NCBI GenBank assembly: GCA_916610825.1
Contig: OU744450.1
Coordinates: forward strand, 14,454,489 to 14,518,488
Direction of reading: 5' to 3'
DNA length: 64,000 nt
Origin: Haliclystus octoradiatus
Taxonomy: Eukaryota; Cnidaria; Staurozoa; Stauromedusae; Haliclystidae
In this document: positions 1-9,750 of the stretch, in pieces
Layout of the letters: each line of letters opens with the position of its first letter
Position numbering within the stretch: the stretch's first letter is position 1
The notes under the pieces: generated by a model
Database searches by the model: none
Seen by the model: the letters and a program-made list of their open reading frames with translations, nothing else
Told to the model about the DNA's origin: nothing
Position numbers and translations under genes: made by a program

Positions 1-158
1 TGTATAAAAATGGCTGATTGCTAAGCTGAACTATTATGGTTAAGCCAATCATAATTTGGTACTAGGGCTGAAATCTAATTTGAATACTATATAGACAATA
101 ATTACAGTTAACATCTATAAGATGGGAGGAAATACAGTGCACTATTTCAAAAATGTTT

Positions 159-1004
159 TTATTTGATTTTACCTTCTACTCCTCTTTCCATTTCTTCATT
201 GGGCTGACAGGAATCAAGCAAACCGGGTGGTGAGGTAGATGGCCTATCAGCTAATACATTGTTCATATTCTCAAAGTATTTCCAAGGCTTCCCAACTCCT
301 GCTCCACTTTTCCGCCCTTTATCAACTTCAGTCTTATATTTTTGCCTCAATTTCTTCATTTTATTTACTATTGTTTCGAGCTTGAATGTGAACTTCTTTA
401 CCTGCATTTTGACCTGTAACGGAAAATTTATAACTAAAATGAACATCTTGAAATAACAAAATAGAATCAGCAAGATAGTATGGGTATCAAATTTTACAAC
501 CATGGTTTGAATATCTCAAATAAAGATGCAAGCAAAGGCACGTCCTGGTCTGCGTTAGTAAATAAAATAATCTGAACTTGAAATTTGGTCAGTATAAAGA
601 TTCACCTCAATTTAGAATGATATCTATCTTGTATAATTATATAGTACTACTGATGATCAAAAATCATTATGAACATGGAGCTTACCCTAGACTTCAATAT
701 ACATTAGCATTTTGTGTACGGTATATGTGTAAATAGTAATTCCATTTCATATTTTAAGCAGTAAACTATAACACCATTGAAGCCCTTGTGAAAAACATCA
801 TGAGAATATAAGCAATGCTTTGCCGATTGTGTGATTTCATACCTGTATTGAGCGATAAACTTCTCGCATTTCCTTTGTCGATTTCGAACAACCCAAAGCC
901 AATTGCACTGTCTCGTCTCCCGATAAATCGATTAAGAGCTTGATACTTCTTTCGCACCAAAGCACACCTCGATTTTTTTTAGGTAACTTTTTTGTTGGAG
1001 TCAT
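159..1004 (-). CDS. Myb/SANT-like DNA-binding domain protein, two exons
   Basis: Two minus-strand exons join in phase: 843–1004 (54 codons, from an ATG at 1004) and 159–413 (84 codons plus stop), with a GTATGA donor and a TTACAG acceptor. The 138-aa product is basic at its N-terminus. It carries the pattern of Myb/SANT-like domains: a Trp near residue 16, an LIDL helix, VQLALG, then a VYRSI helix, and a KYKTE...GKPWKYF segment. That family binds DNA and often derives from Harbinger-type transposon accessory proteins. The frame ends at a TAA, but a possible donor (GGTAAAAT) lies just before it, so a further exon beyond the window cannot be excluded. No transposase partner is visible nearby. 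The family call rests on motif pattern only. Confidence 0.6.
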
Positions 1005-2138
1005 GGTATAGTAGTTTCAGAAATATGTCTATACCAAAAAGTTGATCCTTGCAGTGAGATGGAAATCCAATTATGATTATAATAACCAGGCAAGTAAGGG
1101 ATCTGTCTTACTCAATCCCTTCATTTATCTTTCCTGAGGAATATCATACAAAGTTGCATAGGTATAAAGTCACATTGATCGGATGTATTAAAGGTCACAA
1201 TCTATTAATCTGTTCCTGTTTTTTAATGAATAATTTCCAGACAAACAAACATTGGTGACACAATACAATTTAACAAATGCTTTCAGAATGTTTCAACATT
1301 ACAACATTTCAGAACGGAAATATCATTGCAGAGACAATCATGTACAATCAGAAATGTCATTTAAATATATCATTTATAGATCATTCATAAATCATTTATG
1401 GCACATTAAAATTTTCAGTAATGAAAACTAGCAGAAAATTATATCTTTATTATCTATAATATACACCGTTAGAAACGATAAGTAGTCTTTCAATTACTGA
1501 ACATACTAATATGGCAGTACAGTCGAACTCTGTTAATATCCCCTCTTTTAATATCCCATCTTGCTTAATATCCCCACATAAAATATGATTTATATTTTCC
1601 ATTCTCCATACAAACTCTAATAATCCTACCTCGCTTAATATCCCACCTCGTTTAATGTCCCGCTTTTCATCTGTACCAGAAGGGGGATATTAAGCAAGTT
1701 TGACTGTATCGATAAACTCTTGTTTGGCCTGTTTAAAATCTAAATTTTCGATCGTACGCATACTAAAAACATTATATATCATACATTAAATATAAACGTT
1801 GTACTATCGAAACTCCATCAATTTTCACGTAAAATCAGAATATATGCATATATTAAGCTGATCTGAGGATTGCTAAGCTTTATTATGTGACTGATTTCAT
1901 CAGAAGAGCTCAGAATTCCACTGTAAAGAGACGCAACTTTTACGATGACGTCAGCTTTACTGCAAAACAGCATGGTACCCACTTTTTGAACGGGCCGAGA
2001 TTACCTCGAGAAATGATCTTAGCCTGCTTAAAATAATAGGCACGGTGCCACTATTCAATGTCTGAAAAAGCTGTTTAGGCAACGCTTATTGCTTGGCCCG
2101 TGCTCAAAACCACTTGACACCTTCACACCTTTGACTTG
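1005..2138. other. Non-coding stretch with one MITE
   Basis: Apart from the MITE at 1520–1706, no exon with a convincing protein pattern or RNA gene was seen here. It is AT-rich intergenic or intronic sequence. Confidence 0.5.
1520..1706. mobile_element. pogo/Tigger-like MITE
   Basis: The element starts CAGTCGAACTCTG and ends GAAGTTTGACTG-like, with inverted ends (CAGTCRAAC/GTTTGACTG) flanked on both sides by TA. Inside are repeated phrases such as TTAATATCCC. A related end is at 53405–53564. TA duplications and CAGT ends are typical of pogo/Tigger elements. No coding is present. Confidence 0.55.
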
Positions 2139-2868
2139 TTAATTGACGAGTATCGTGCCTGTTTTGTTGAAGTGTAAATGGCCCTTTGTATGATAGATGA
2201 TATAATGCATGGAATTAAAATCGAAAAATCGTCCCTGGATCATGTGGGCACATTTTAGTTGCAAATTCACTAAACTATTCATAGTTGTAGAAAATGATTC
2301 AAGTCTATGTCTATGAGAATGTCTATGAGATCTATTATGTGATATATGATATATCAACTCGCTTGTTGTATATGTGAACAAATATTAAATCTTCCTAGAA
2401 AATCGAATAAGGCTGATTTTGATTCATTTGATTTGTAATAGTCTATGTTGAAATTACCAACTACTACAAAAGTTATTTTCTTCAATATTATAGTTTTTAA
2501 CGACCGTGCAATTGTGTCAACTGGTTCACTGTACAAGTTATGGCGTGGATTATAACCGTTTATGATATATATTGATTAGCTATCTGAGCTTGAGTACACT
2601 TTGATTGCTATCCATCTTTACAGTAAAAGCAAATACCCCCTTGCCTATTTATTCCATAATTTCTTAATAAGGAGTATCCAGTTAAGTCTATGTAACAGGA
2701 AGCAGGAGTAAACCATGTTTCTTGTTTAGCGAAAATGTCAACAGTATGATTCTCTGCAAACAGTTCTAATTCTACTAATTTTTCTTTTGACGATGATTGT
2801 GTATTAATTGTTACATAATTTGATTTATAATTTGTCGTCAATGTCTGAGTTACATTGTATTGTTGCAT
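2139..2868 (-). pseudogene. Decayed LINE endonuclease fragment
   Basis: Broken minus-strand frames resemble the exonuclease-endonuclease-phosphatase domain of non-LTR retrotransposons. 2608–2868 has INTQSSSKEK..., DIFAKQETWF and a GY.LLR...GG.CFY.K pattern. 2354–2536 has VVVGNFNIDYY, the GDFN motif with Gly-Asp changed to Gly-Asn. Frames shift between the two pieces and no reverse transcriptase follows directly. It is a dead, 5'-derived fragment of a CR1/L2/RTE-like LINE; the exact clade is not determinable by eye. Confidence 0.7.
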
Positions 2869-3474
2869 GTGATGAAGTCAATCATTTGTAGGTTGAGATC
2901 GCAATGATTTAATTGTAGCAGGGTGAAATTTCTGACCACCTATCTGTCTGGATCTGATGGATTAGAAATGTGTTCATTCCTTCGTTTGTTTCAGCTCTTA
3001 GTTTAGCTAGTAATTTTTGTTTTTGTATTGTGTATTTGTGCTTTCATTTACAGCAATGACATCTTGCTTAGCAAGTAGTAAATGAAATGCAGCTAGTGTA
3101 TTACATATAGCACTACGAATTTAAAAGACTGAAAACTTACTGAAAACTACCGAATTCGAGGCTACTGAAACGGGCCGATTTCAGTACCTACTAGAAACAA
3201 ACTGAAAACCTACTGGGAATAGTACAGGAATTCTAAAGAAATTTATACTGAAAACCTACTGAAATCTCATGATAAGACTTAAATGCTTCTGAAAAGATAC
3301 TGAAAGGGAGGGTTACTTGTTACTGAGAATCAGCTTGATTTTCTTGTCTTTCATTTTTTTCTCAACCTTGATGCAATTTGATTAGTAATCAATTGCGTTC
3401 GGAAGTTTAAATATAAGATTTTGATGAGAAAGACTTTTCAACAAAGACATATCAAGTTTATTATGATGGATTTA
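2869..3474. other. Non-coding, short ACTGAAAACCTACTGAAA-like repeats
   Basis: Between about 3125 and 3310 the phrase TACTGAAAACCTACTG recurs loosely several times. Nothing else was recognised. Confidence 0.4.
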
Positions 3475-4356
3475 TTAAATACATAAAAATTTACATGTCA
3501 ATTCTTTTTTTTTAAATATTTCACATTTTGGTTTAATTATTTTAGTTTTCTTTTTCCACCAGAGGAATTGTTCGTTGTTAATCTAAAGTAAAGTAAAGAA
3601 TAAAAAACTTAATTAGAATTTATATTAATTTACTGAGAATAGTAATCAAACATATTTTATTTACCTTAAGGTTTTCAAAGGTAAGTGCCCCGTTACAAGT
3701 TACTTGTGGTAGTGGGTGATCTGTGTCATCCAGATCTCTAGTGACTTTTGATTTTAATGCTAGTTTAGCAAATAAATCTATTAAAGGAAAAAATGCATAG
3801 AATAGTTTAACAATCATAGTTAAATATCCAAAATATTTCTGTTAGACTTCCAAATGTTACCGTTATGATCGGAGCAATACACTGCCCTGCCCTGCCCAGC
3901 TCATATACGTCATCCGTGATAAATGTCTCAATGCCAATCATCGTACTGAAAAATAAAATCATTATAGGTTTTTTATTATCTTTCCCAAGCGTTTTAAAAG
4001 ATTATTAATAAAAAATGCAGATTTTAACAGTTTTGAATGCCATCAGTCGGTGGTTAACACATTGAATACCCATCGCTTTTTGAATTGCTAATATCTGCTG
4101 TTTGTGTACTATAAAATAAAACTTAATTGTGACACAGATCAGTAAGAATAAGATAAATTAATGATAAATAATATCTACTTTATATTAAACTTACGTTTCC
4201 TTTTCCAATGCTTCATGATTTCGTTCTCTTTCTTCCTTCTGTAAAATTTCAAATGAATTAATTATTGTCTCGATGACGGTTTAAGGTACTTACAATGTTT
4301 ACAATACGTGTTTTCAAGTCACTGCTTTCTGTTTGATGAATTGAGGGTGGATTCAT
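3475..4356 (-). CDS. Unidentified small spliced gene, candidate
   Basis: A chain of minus-strand exons with good splice sites: 4294–4356 (starts MNPPSIHQTES, donor GTAAGT), 4195–4238 (KEERERNHEALEKE, donor GTAAGT), 3861 or 3881–3945 (TTMIGIETFITDDVYELG), 3665–3777 (LALKSKVTRDLDDTDHPLPQ), 3475–3582 (last exon; AATAAA overlaps the stop region). Exons 1–3 join in phase. The third exon holds a GGGCA pentamer repeated three times. With the obvious donor (GTAACA, after 3861) the next exon is out of frame; a weaker donor (GTATTG, after 3881) keeps frame. I do not recognise the protein. In-frame stops lie just upstream of the ATG in the same exon, so this start is plausible. It could instead be a decayed gene. 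Confidence 0.35.
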
Positions 4357-4372
4357 CTACATTTTACTCATC

Positions 4373-4918
4373 TTAAAATGCTCTCTTATCGTAATCTGTA
4401 TAAAACATTATTAAAATAACCAATAAATGACAGAATTAACACCTCAATTATTATACCAACTCTGATGTATTTGTGTTCCATTGGAGTCAATTGGTGCTCA
4501 CTGGATGTTGAATAATTGTTATTGTCTTTTGAACCTGGAAGTCAATCGAAACCTCATGAGCAATCTATAATTAGAACACTTTCAAATGTGATTTGATATA
4601 ACAGTAATATATTTGATTTATGATATTATTGGAAATATAAACTATAGTATACTCGTATCAAACTCTTTTTCTTGTTGTGGTACGATAGTGAAATCTAAGT
4701 TATAAAAAGTGATTGCATTTACTCAATATACAATACTAATATGTATTGCATTTCATTTAATGATATTATATTATGTAATGATATACAGAAAATATATAGA
4801 ATATCAAAAAGGAAGAATATCTAGATCATGCATTAATCTAGTGTACTTACCTTCTAATAAATCTTCATCAGAAGGAAATTCTTCATACACATCCATATCA
4901 ATATTGTATTCACAAAAA
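4373..4918 (-). CDS. Unidentified gene, 3' exons only, candidate
   Basis: Three minus-strand exons join in phase: 4851–4918 (NIDMDVYEEFPSDEDLLE, donor GTAAGT), 4457–4534 (SKDNNNYSTSSEHQLTPMEH, donor GTATAA) and 4373–4395 (DYDKRAF then TAA). The acidic then Ser/Asn-rich C-terminal sequence reads as real protein but matches no family I know. Its stop lies only 16 bases before the ATG of the next candidate gene, inside what looks like one exon. Upstream exons were not linked. Confidence 0.3.
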
Positions 4919-5041
4919 CTACAAAAATGTAAACAATTCAACTAATTACTGCTAAAGTTCTGGCTAAAGTGTCTAAAGTCGTTACTATAAAGGCAACTGT
5001 ACAATCCAGCTCAAACAATATATTATATGTATATTATATTT

Positions 5042-5400
5042 TTATCTCTCCTGTTCTTTTTCGCTGTCAACATTCTTAATTTCATTTTTCAAATTAATTT
5101 CCAAAGCTATTGGAAAGTTAAATTTATCAATATATAAAGGATTATCCTTCAATAGCAGTAAATCCTCCCAACAAGTTATCTACAGAAACAGAGAGAAATC
5201 ACAGTTGAATGTAAACTAATACTTCATTTCATTAATATTTTAATTTCATTAGATTAATTGCTTATCATTTCTTCGTTACATCTTTGTTCAACAATAGAAT
5301 TATCCCCAAACTTCTTCAAAAAATTTGAAAACCTTTCCATTTTCTTCGCTTTACAAGGGATTTTATCATATTCAAACAAATCGCTTAAAGTGTGAACATT
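5042..5400 (-). CDS. Unidentified coding exons, candidate
   Basis: Two open minus-strand blocks. 5254–5400 reads SDLFEYDKIPCKAKKMERF... and ends in a stop at about 5254. 5042–5179 follows a CTGTAG acceptor and reads ITCWEDLLLLKDNPLYIDK... through 45 codons to TAA. Amino-acid composition and length make chance frames unlikely in such AT-rich DNA. I could not join the two in phase with confidence. They may belong to a gene that also uses 5656–5889, or to an old transposon. No family is recognised. Confidence 0.3.
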
Positions 5401-5655
5401 TGAACGTGTGATTTCTTTTCATTGTCGTCTTGACAAAAACAATCGATTTTCAAAAAGCACTATTTATTTTCAAAGCAAACATGGATTAGGCGTTGAAAAA
5501 TGAACAGAACAATAGTTCATAACTTTCTTGGGTAATTTGTACTGCATTTTATTCTGGTCCCGCCAATATAGGATTTCCTACTGCATCCACCGTATTGGGT
5601 ATAACAGTGAAAGTGGTGCTACTTGCTGGAAAATTGACATTAGATTGCCCACTTG

Positions 5656-5926
5656 TTATATTAGGTGTGCAATTTTGGTATTCGTCTGCTGCAGAACAGT
5701 TTCCCATGGTGGTCGTGGCTGATTCAGGTTGTAAAAAGAACCTTGATTTCTTAATACAGATTCGTTTGCATTTCCCAAAGGGGGAGCAGGGACTGGGCCT
5801 TGATAGGAACCAAAGTGTGGTACCTTTCGAATTGCAACATTCTCAGTGTATTGACTTTGAGGATTATAACACTGGTTTGAGCTTAACATCCTACTTTAAG
5901 AGCTTAACATCCTACCATCCTGCTTA
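5656..5926 (-). CDS. Unidentified coding exon, candidate
   Basis: The minus-strand frame contains NPQSQYTENVAIRKVPHFGS and GPVPAPPLGN, a Pro/Asn-rich sequence more protein-like than its surroundings. Flanking splice signals are not clear. Another open block at 6429–6532 (LKFKYLSSSLDTSEGE, acidic and Ser-rich, donor GTGAAA) may be an upstream exon of the same gene. Confidence 0.3.
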
Positions 5927-6505
5927 ACAACAACATCCTCTATTTTTGCTACTTGAAGGTTAATGTGTTCTGTACGTCTGAATTGATTTCATCTGTAGCA
6001 GTAGACGAGGCATTGGTTCCTTTATGATGATAGCAGTATTTCTGGTAAATTAGTCCGGATGAATTAGTATGCAGGGCTTGTATATACCCTCGAAGCTAAC
6101 TTCTCTCGAGCAATCTCAACTTCTATGCAGCAACTTCTTGTACCTAAAACATTAAACTTTCTTGAAAATTAACTGACAGACACCTTCTATTTAATACACA
6201 AATACACAATTGTCATATCAGAGAAGTAATACATATTCATTTACCCTTCATCTACTATGCTTTTTCCTTTGAATATTGCCTAAATAAACCTGTAGCAGGC
6301 CATTCTCGTGTACAAACTCCTCCGTTGTATTATCGTCTTCATCAACTTCCTCCGCCGGCGTTTATCTTTTTAAGTACAATTCATTTTTTTCACCTCTAAT
6401 ATATTTGAGCGGGTATCTGAGACATCAGAACTCTCACCTTCTGAAGTGTCTAATGAGCTGCTTAAATATTTAAATTTAAGGTTTCTGGCTGTTGGTGCAG
6501 TAGTG

Positions 6506-6590
6506 GCTTTAGTAGATTCGACTCAGGTGAAAGTTGGAGTAAGGCCGAGAAAAATACTCCAACTTTTGCCCGAGTCAAACCTACTAAAGC
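6506..6590. repeat. Inverted repeat, arms of about 36 bp
   Basis: GCTTTAGTAGATTCGACTC... at 6506–6541 is mirrored by ...GAGTCAAACCTACTAAAGC ending at 6590, with a 13-base loop. It would fold as a strong hairpin and is probably a short fold-back element. Confidence 0.7.
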
Positions 6591-6779
6591 AATGAGATGG
6601 AAACAATCATCAGAAGAGAATGAACTGCCTAATTTACGAGATGTTGTTTATTAGTGAAATCAAACCGTCCCTAAACAGGCAATCCGATTTCATCAAAGCA
6701 AAACTATTTCAAGTATTTATTTTAATAAAAAGCTTTTATAATTGTAAGTTTTCACCCTGTAAACAAACAGAACTTAATT

Positions 6780-6835
6780 TTTGTAAACCATAACTTGAAA
6801 ATGGCTAATGAATGTAGCCGAAACGTTGTTAAAAA
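6780..6835 (+). repeat. Penelope-like element tail motif, decayed
   Basis: TTGAAAATGGCTAATGAA then TGTAGCCGAAACGTTGTT is close to the CTGAAGA...GAAAC end found on many Penelope-like elements, with GGCT/AGCC as the middle stem. The first box is mutated (TTGAAAA), so it should not cleave. Confidence 0.35.
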
Positions 6836-6929
6836 TAAAAATTTACTATTGCCACTGACGTTTTTGATCAAATGTTTTACCAAGAAGCTTTTCTTCAAAA
6901 TTGACTATCAAAATAAGTAAGTAGAGTTC

Positions 6930-7335
6930 TTGATGTTAAACAATTGGACATCCAATGCAGTTCTTTGTTACAAACCATAATATGATTGCTTCTGCAATAA
7001 AATTTTATGTGAGACAGTATCGAACGCTTTCTTTAATTCCAAAAAGATTGTTGAATTTATTGTTCAAAAACTTAAGAATGCAATAAACCGTTTCATAACA
7101 TGTACGGAATCCAACTGAAAAGGACTTAAAAGGATTCAAAATATGTGTAGATTTGATTGTATGCAACTCTTTCTAATATTTTTGAAAACGAATTCAACAA
7201 GGAAATAGGCCTATAGTTGTTAAACTTGTGCACATTTGTATAAATCAGGTATGAAACCTGTTTGAAGAGAGAGAGATTAATTAAATATGTCAATGGAGCA
7301 ATAAATTCAGCTTTGATTGACTTAAGCAAATGTGG
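6930..7335 (-). pseudogene. LINE reverse-transcriptase fragment
   Basis: Minus-strand translation gives APLTYLINLSLF, then NNYRPISLL..SKILERV..QI. After a frame break it gives ELKKAFDTVSHKILLQK. These are the thumb-side motifs of non-LTR reverse transcriptases. In-frame stops occur and the YxDD box is absent. It may be from the same LINE family as 2139–2868, but the two are not contiguous. Confidence 0.8.
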
Positions 7336-7518
7336 GAATACTGTCTAGTCCATGACTGGATTAAGGTTTTAGGTTGTTAATAATTTTCAGAACAGAGGTC
7401 TGCGATACACATTTAAACGTGAAAAAATGATTTGCATTCGCATCTGCATTTCATTTGCATTGCAGATACCCGTATCCGAGTGCTCTATTCGCTTTTGATG
7501 TAATGTTTGTTAATATAT

Positions 7519-8470
7519 CTAATGGCATGCCATATGCAGCATCTTTGAAATCAAGATTTTTAGCAGAAAATTTACTTTTAATGCCAGTAAGCAAATGCTT
7601 AATGAAGGGAATGACCTTGTTGATGCATATGTAATAAGAGCATATAGAGTCTGCACGAGCATGTTTCTGTTTTGCTGAGATTCTACAGATCTTGGCTTAG
7701 ACAGTTCAACTCCAATTCTACAAGCAATTTGTTTAGCTCTATTGAACAATAACAAATGACGGGCTTCAACATTGCATCTCATGTTTTGAACAGCCAAAAT
7801 CAAAGTAGTTACTTTTTCTTAGCAGCAATGGAATCGTATGTTATAAGCATATTGTAAATGCTCAGTCAAGAATCTTGGGACTTTCAAACATTTAAAAAAA
7901 TTCTTTAGGAAGGAGCTGCAAATTGAAATAATTTGATTTTGATTAGTTTTTGACCGATATGTATTAGCAGGCATAGAAAAACAGAATCACTTCCAACACA
8001 TCTTGAAGCAAACTTTCAACACCCCGGAGAAATATATTTTTGCTACCACATAAGAGTATGGCATCAATAAATGACCTACCTTTTGGCCTAGCCTGGCTTT
8101 AATTTTTACAAATTTTGTTTTGCAGTACAGTTTAATTCCACTCTAATTCCAATGTGCTTCTGTTCAATTCACCTTTCAAATTCAATAGCACGCACAGTGG
8201 CAGTAATGTGAATCGGAGACTTCAAAGCATATTCTTCAAACTTATTTTCCAGTTTTTGAAAGTTGCAGACAAAAGCTGATCAAAATAACTTCTGTTGTGT
8301 GCGTAATCGCTGCGATTTCCAAAAAAAGACAGTTGATGCAAAATTCACCATCAACAATAGAACTGAAATATATAAAAAAAGAATTGAACCTTATATAACG
8401 GTAACGCCTTTGTTGCACGTTCAATGGGATATCAATGGGACATTCAATGGGACATTTTCTTCTGGTTTCT
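7519..8470 (-). pseudogene. hAT-like (ZMYM1/DUF4371 type) transposase remnant
   Basis: Minus-strand fragments line up in order with this family. An FIYFSSIVDGEFCINC segment lies near 8350, then AVRAIEFER. VIDAILLCGSKNIFLRG is near 8050, matching the family's FLxRQGLPLRG motif. ELSKPRSVESQQNRN is near 7690, matching the KKPRxxxRQxxR motif. The last block (7519–7803) ends with KVNFLLKILISKMLHMACH. Many stops and shifts show it is dead. Confidence 0.65.
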
Positions 8471-8575
8471 AGTGGTCAACAAAGCATATCATAGTTCATC
8501 ATCGGAAAAATTAGATTTAGTACTGCTTAATACAAGCCTTGGCCTAAGAAATGATGCATTGTGATCTAAAACCAC

Positions 8576-8743
8576 ATGAGGAGGACAGCATTGTCCAAGA
8601 GATTTAACAGACTGTCCTGTGATATGGTTATATCTACTGCTACTGAAACAAGAAGGAGAGAACTGCGGGATAAACTAATTGAAAGTATACCCAATACTGT
8701 TTCGCCAAGCATGCCTGATGTTCAACATAAGTGTACAAAATGA
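8576..8743 (+). CDS. Short basic ORF, unassigned
   Basis: A 55-codon plus-strand frame with SKRFNRLSCD and TETRRRELRDKLIESIPN. It reads like part of a protein (basic helix), but no splice partner was found and it abuts a hAT remnant. It could be transposon-derived or chance. Confidence 0.15.
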   Translation: MRRTALSKRFNRLSCDMVISTATETRRRELRDKLIESIPNTVSPSMPDVQHKCTK

Positions 8744-8977
8744 TTTTTTGGTTGGGAATTTTTAAGGATTATATATAATCAAATGATATTGCAGCACACA
8801 ATTGAATTTGTGTTTGAATAAAAATATGTTTTGGACAGATGAGATTTGATGACAAAATCAACATAATTCATATCAAGCAAAGTTGGACACAATACTAATC
8901 AGATTACTGTGGTAATTAGACTTTCATAGCTTACATATTTTCAATCTTTATATGAATATTTATGCATATTAAATTCA

Positions 8978-9505
8978 TGTTTGAACATCTTCTTCTTGAT
9001 ACAAGACTTCTCGTTTCTTCGATAGCAGTCGTGGTAGGAATGTGACAAGCTGCGGGACTGATGTTTGACGATGTGTTAATTGTTTCCGTGCAAGTTTTCT
9101 TTGTCTCTCTAAATAATTTCAGTAAAAATAGCTACTTGCATTTATAGTTACTAAGGTTTTACTGTATATCATTGAACCACAAAATTGTTATATGACGTTA
9201 CATTTCTAGAATTCTCTTCCCGATAGGATCATAGGAATTATCAAACTATGTTTAATTTATTTTCCTCTTTGCCCAAATCAATTTGTGTTTTATGTGTCCG
9301 TTCACTGTTGCAATAGTATTAATTCAAAGTATATCTTATATCCATATAGTGCCCTCATCACTGTGCTGATAAAATTCTTTTGTCTTTTTGCAACATGCTC
9401 AAAACTTCTAAACGTTGACTGGATGATGGGATACTGTGAACCTAACTTGCCATGAATGAGATGGCTAAGACCTCTATAATATGGTGGAGGGCTGGGATTA
9501 TAGTT
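8978..9505 (-). CDS. Unidentified minus-strand exons, candidate
   Basis: Two minus-strand open blocks. One, at roughly 9340–9505 after a TTGTTCAG acceptor, reads SEENYNPSPPPYYRGLSH and later FEHVAKRQKNFIS. The other, 8978–9125 after ATTATTTAG, reads RQRKLARKQLTHRQ...VPQLVTFLPRLLSKK and ends VQT with a stop. They look coding but the phases of the obvious splice sites do not match, so a small exon may be missing or one block may be unrelated. No family is recognised. Confidence 0.35.
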
Positions 9506-9750
9506 TTCCTCAGAATCATCTGAACAATAATTATCATCAGCCGACCAGAATTAGCACTCCTTGAAATTTCAAAATAGCTAATAGCCTCAGAAATGAATGA
9601 AATTTAAACCTGTAATAGCAACTCACTAGAGTTTTTAATTGCATTTATGTAATTGTAATCAGTCCCATTTGTTCCAATGGACATGTGAACTACGTGGGCT
9701 TATGTAACCGGCCAATTTAAATTTAAGTAATTTGTATCCATTGTTTTCAG

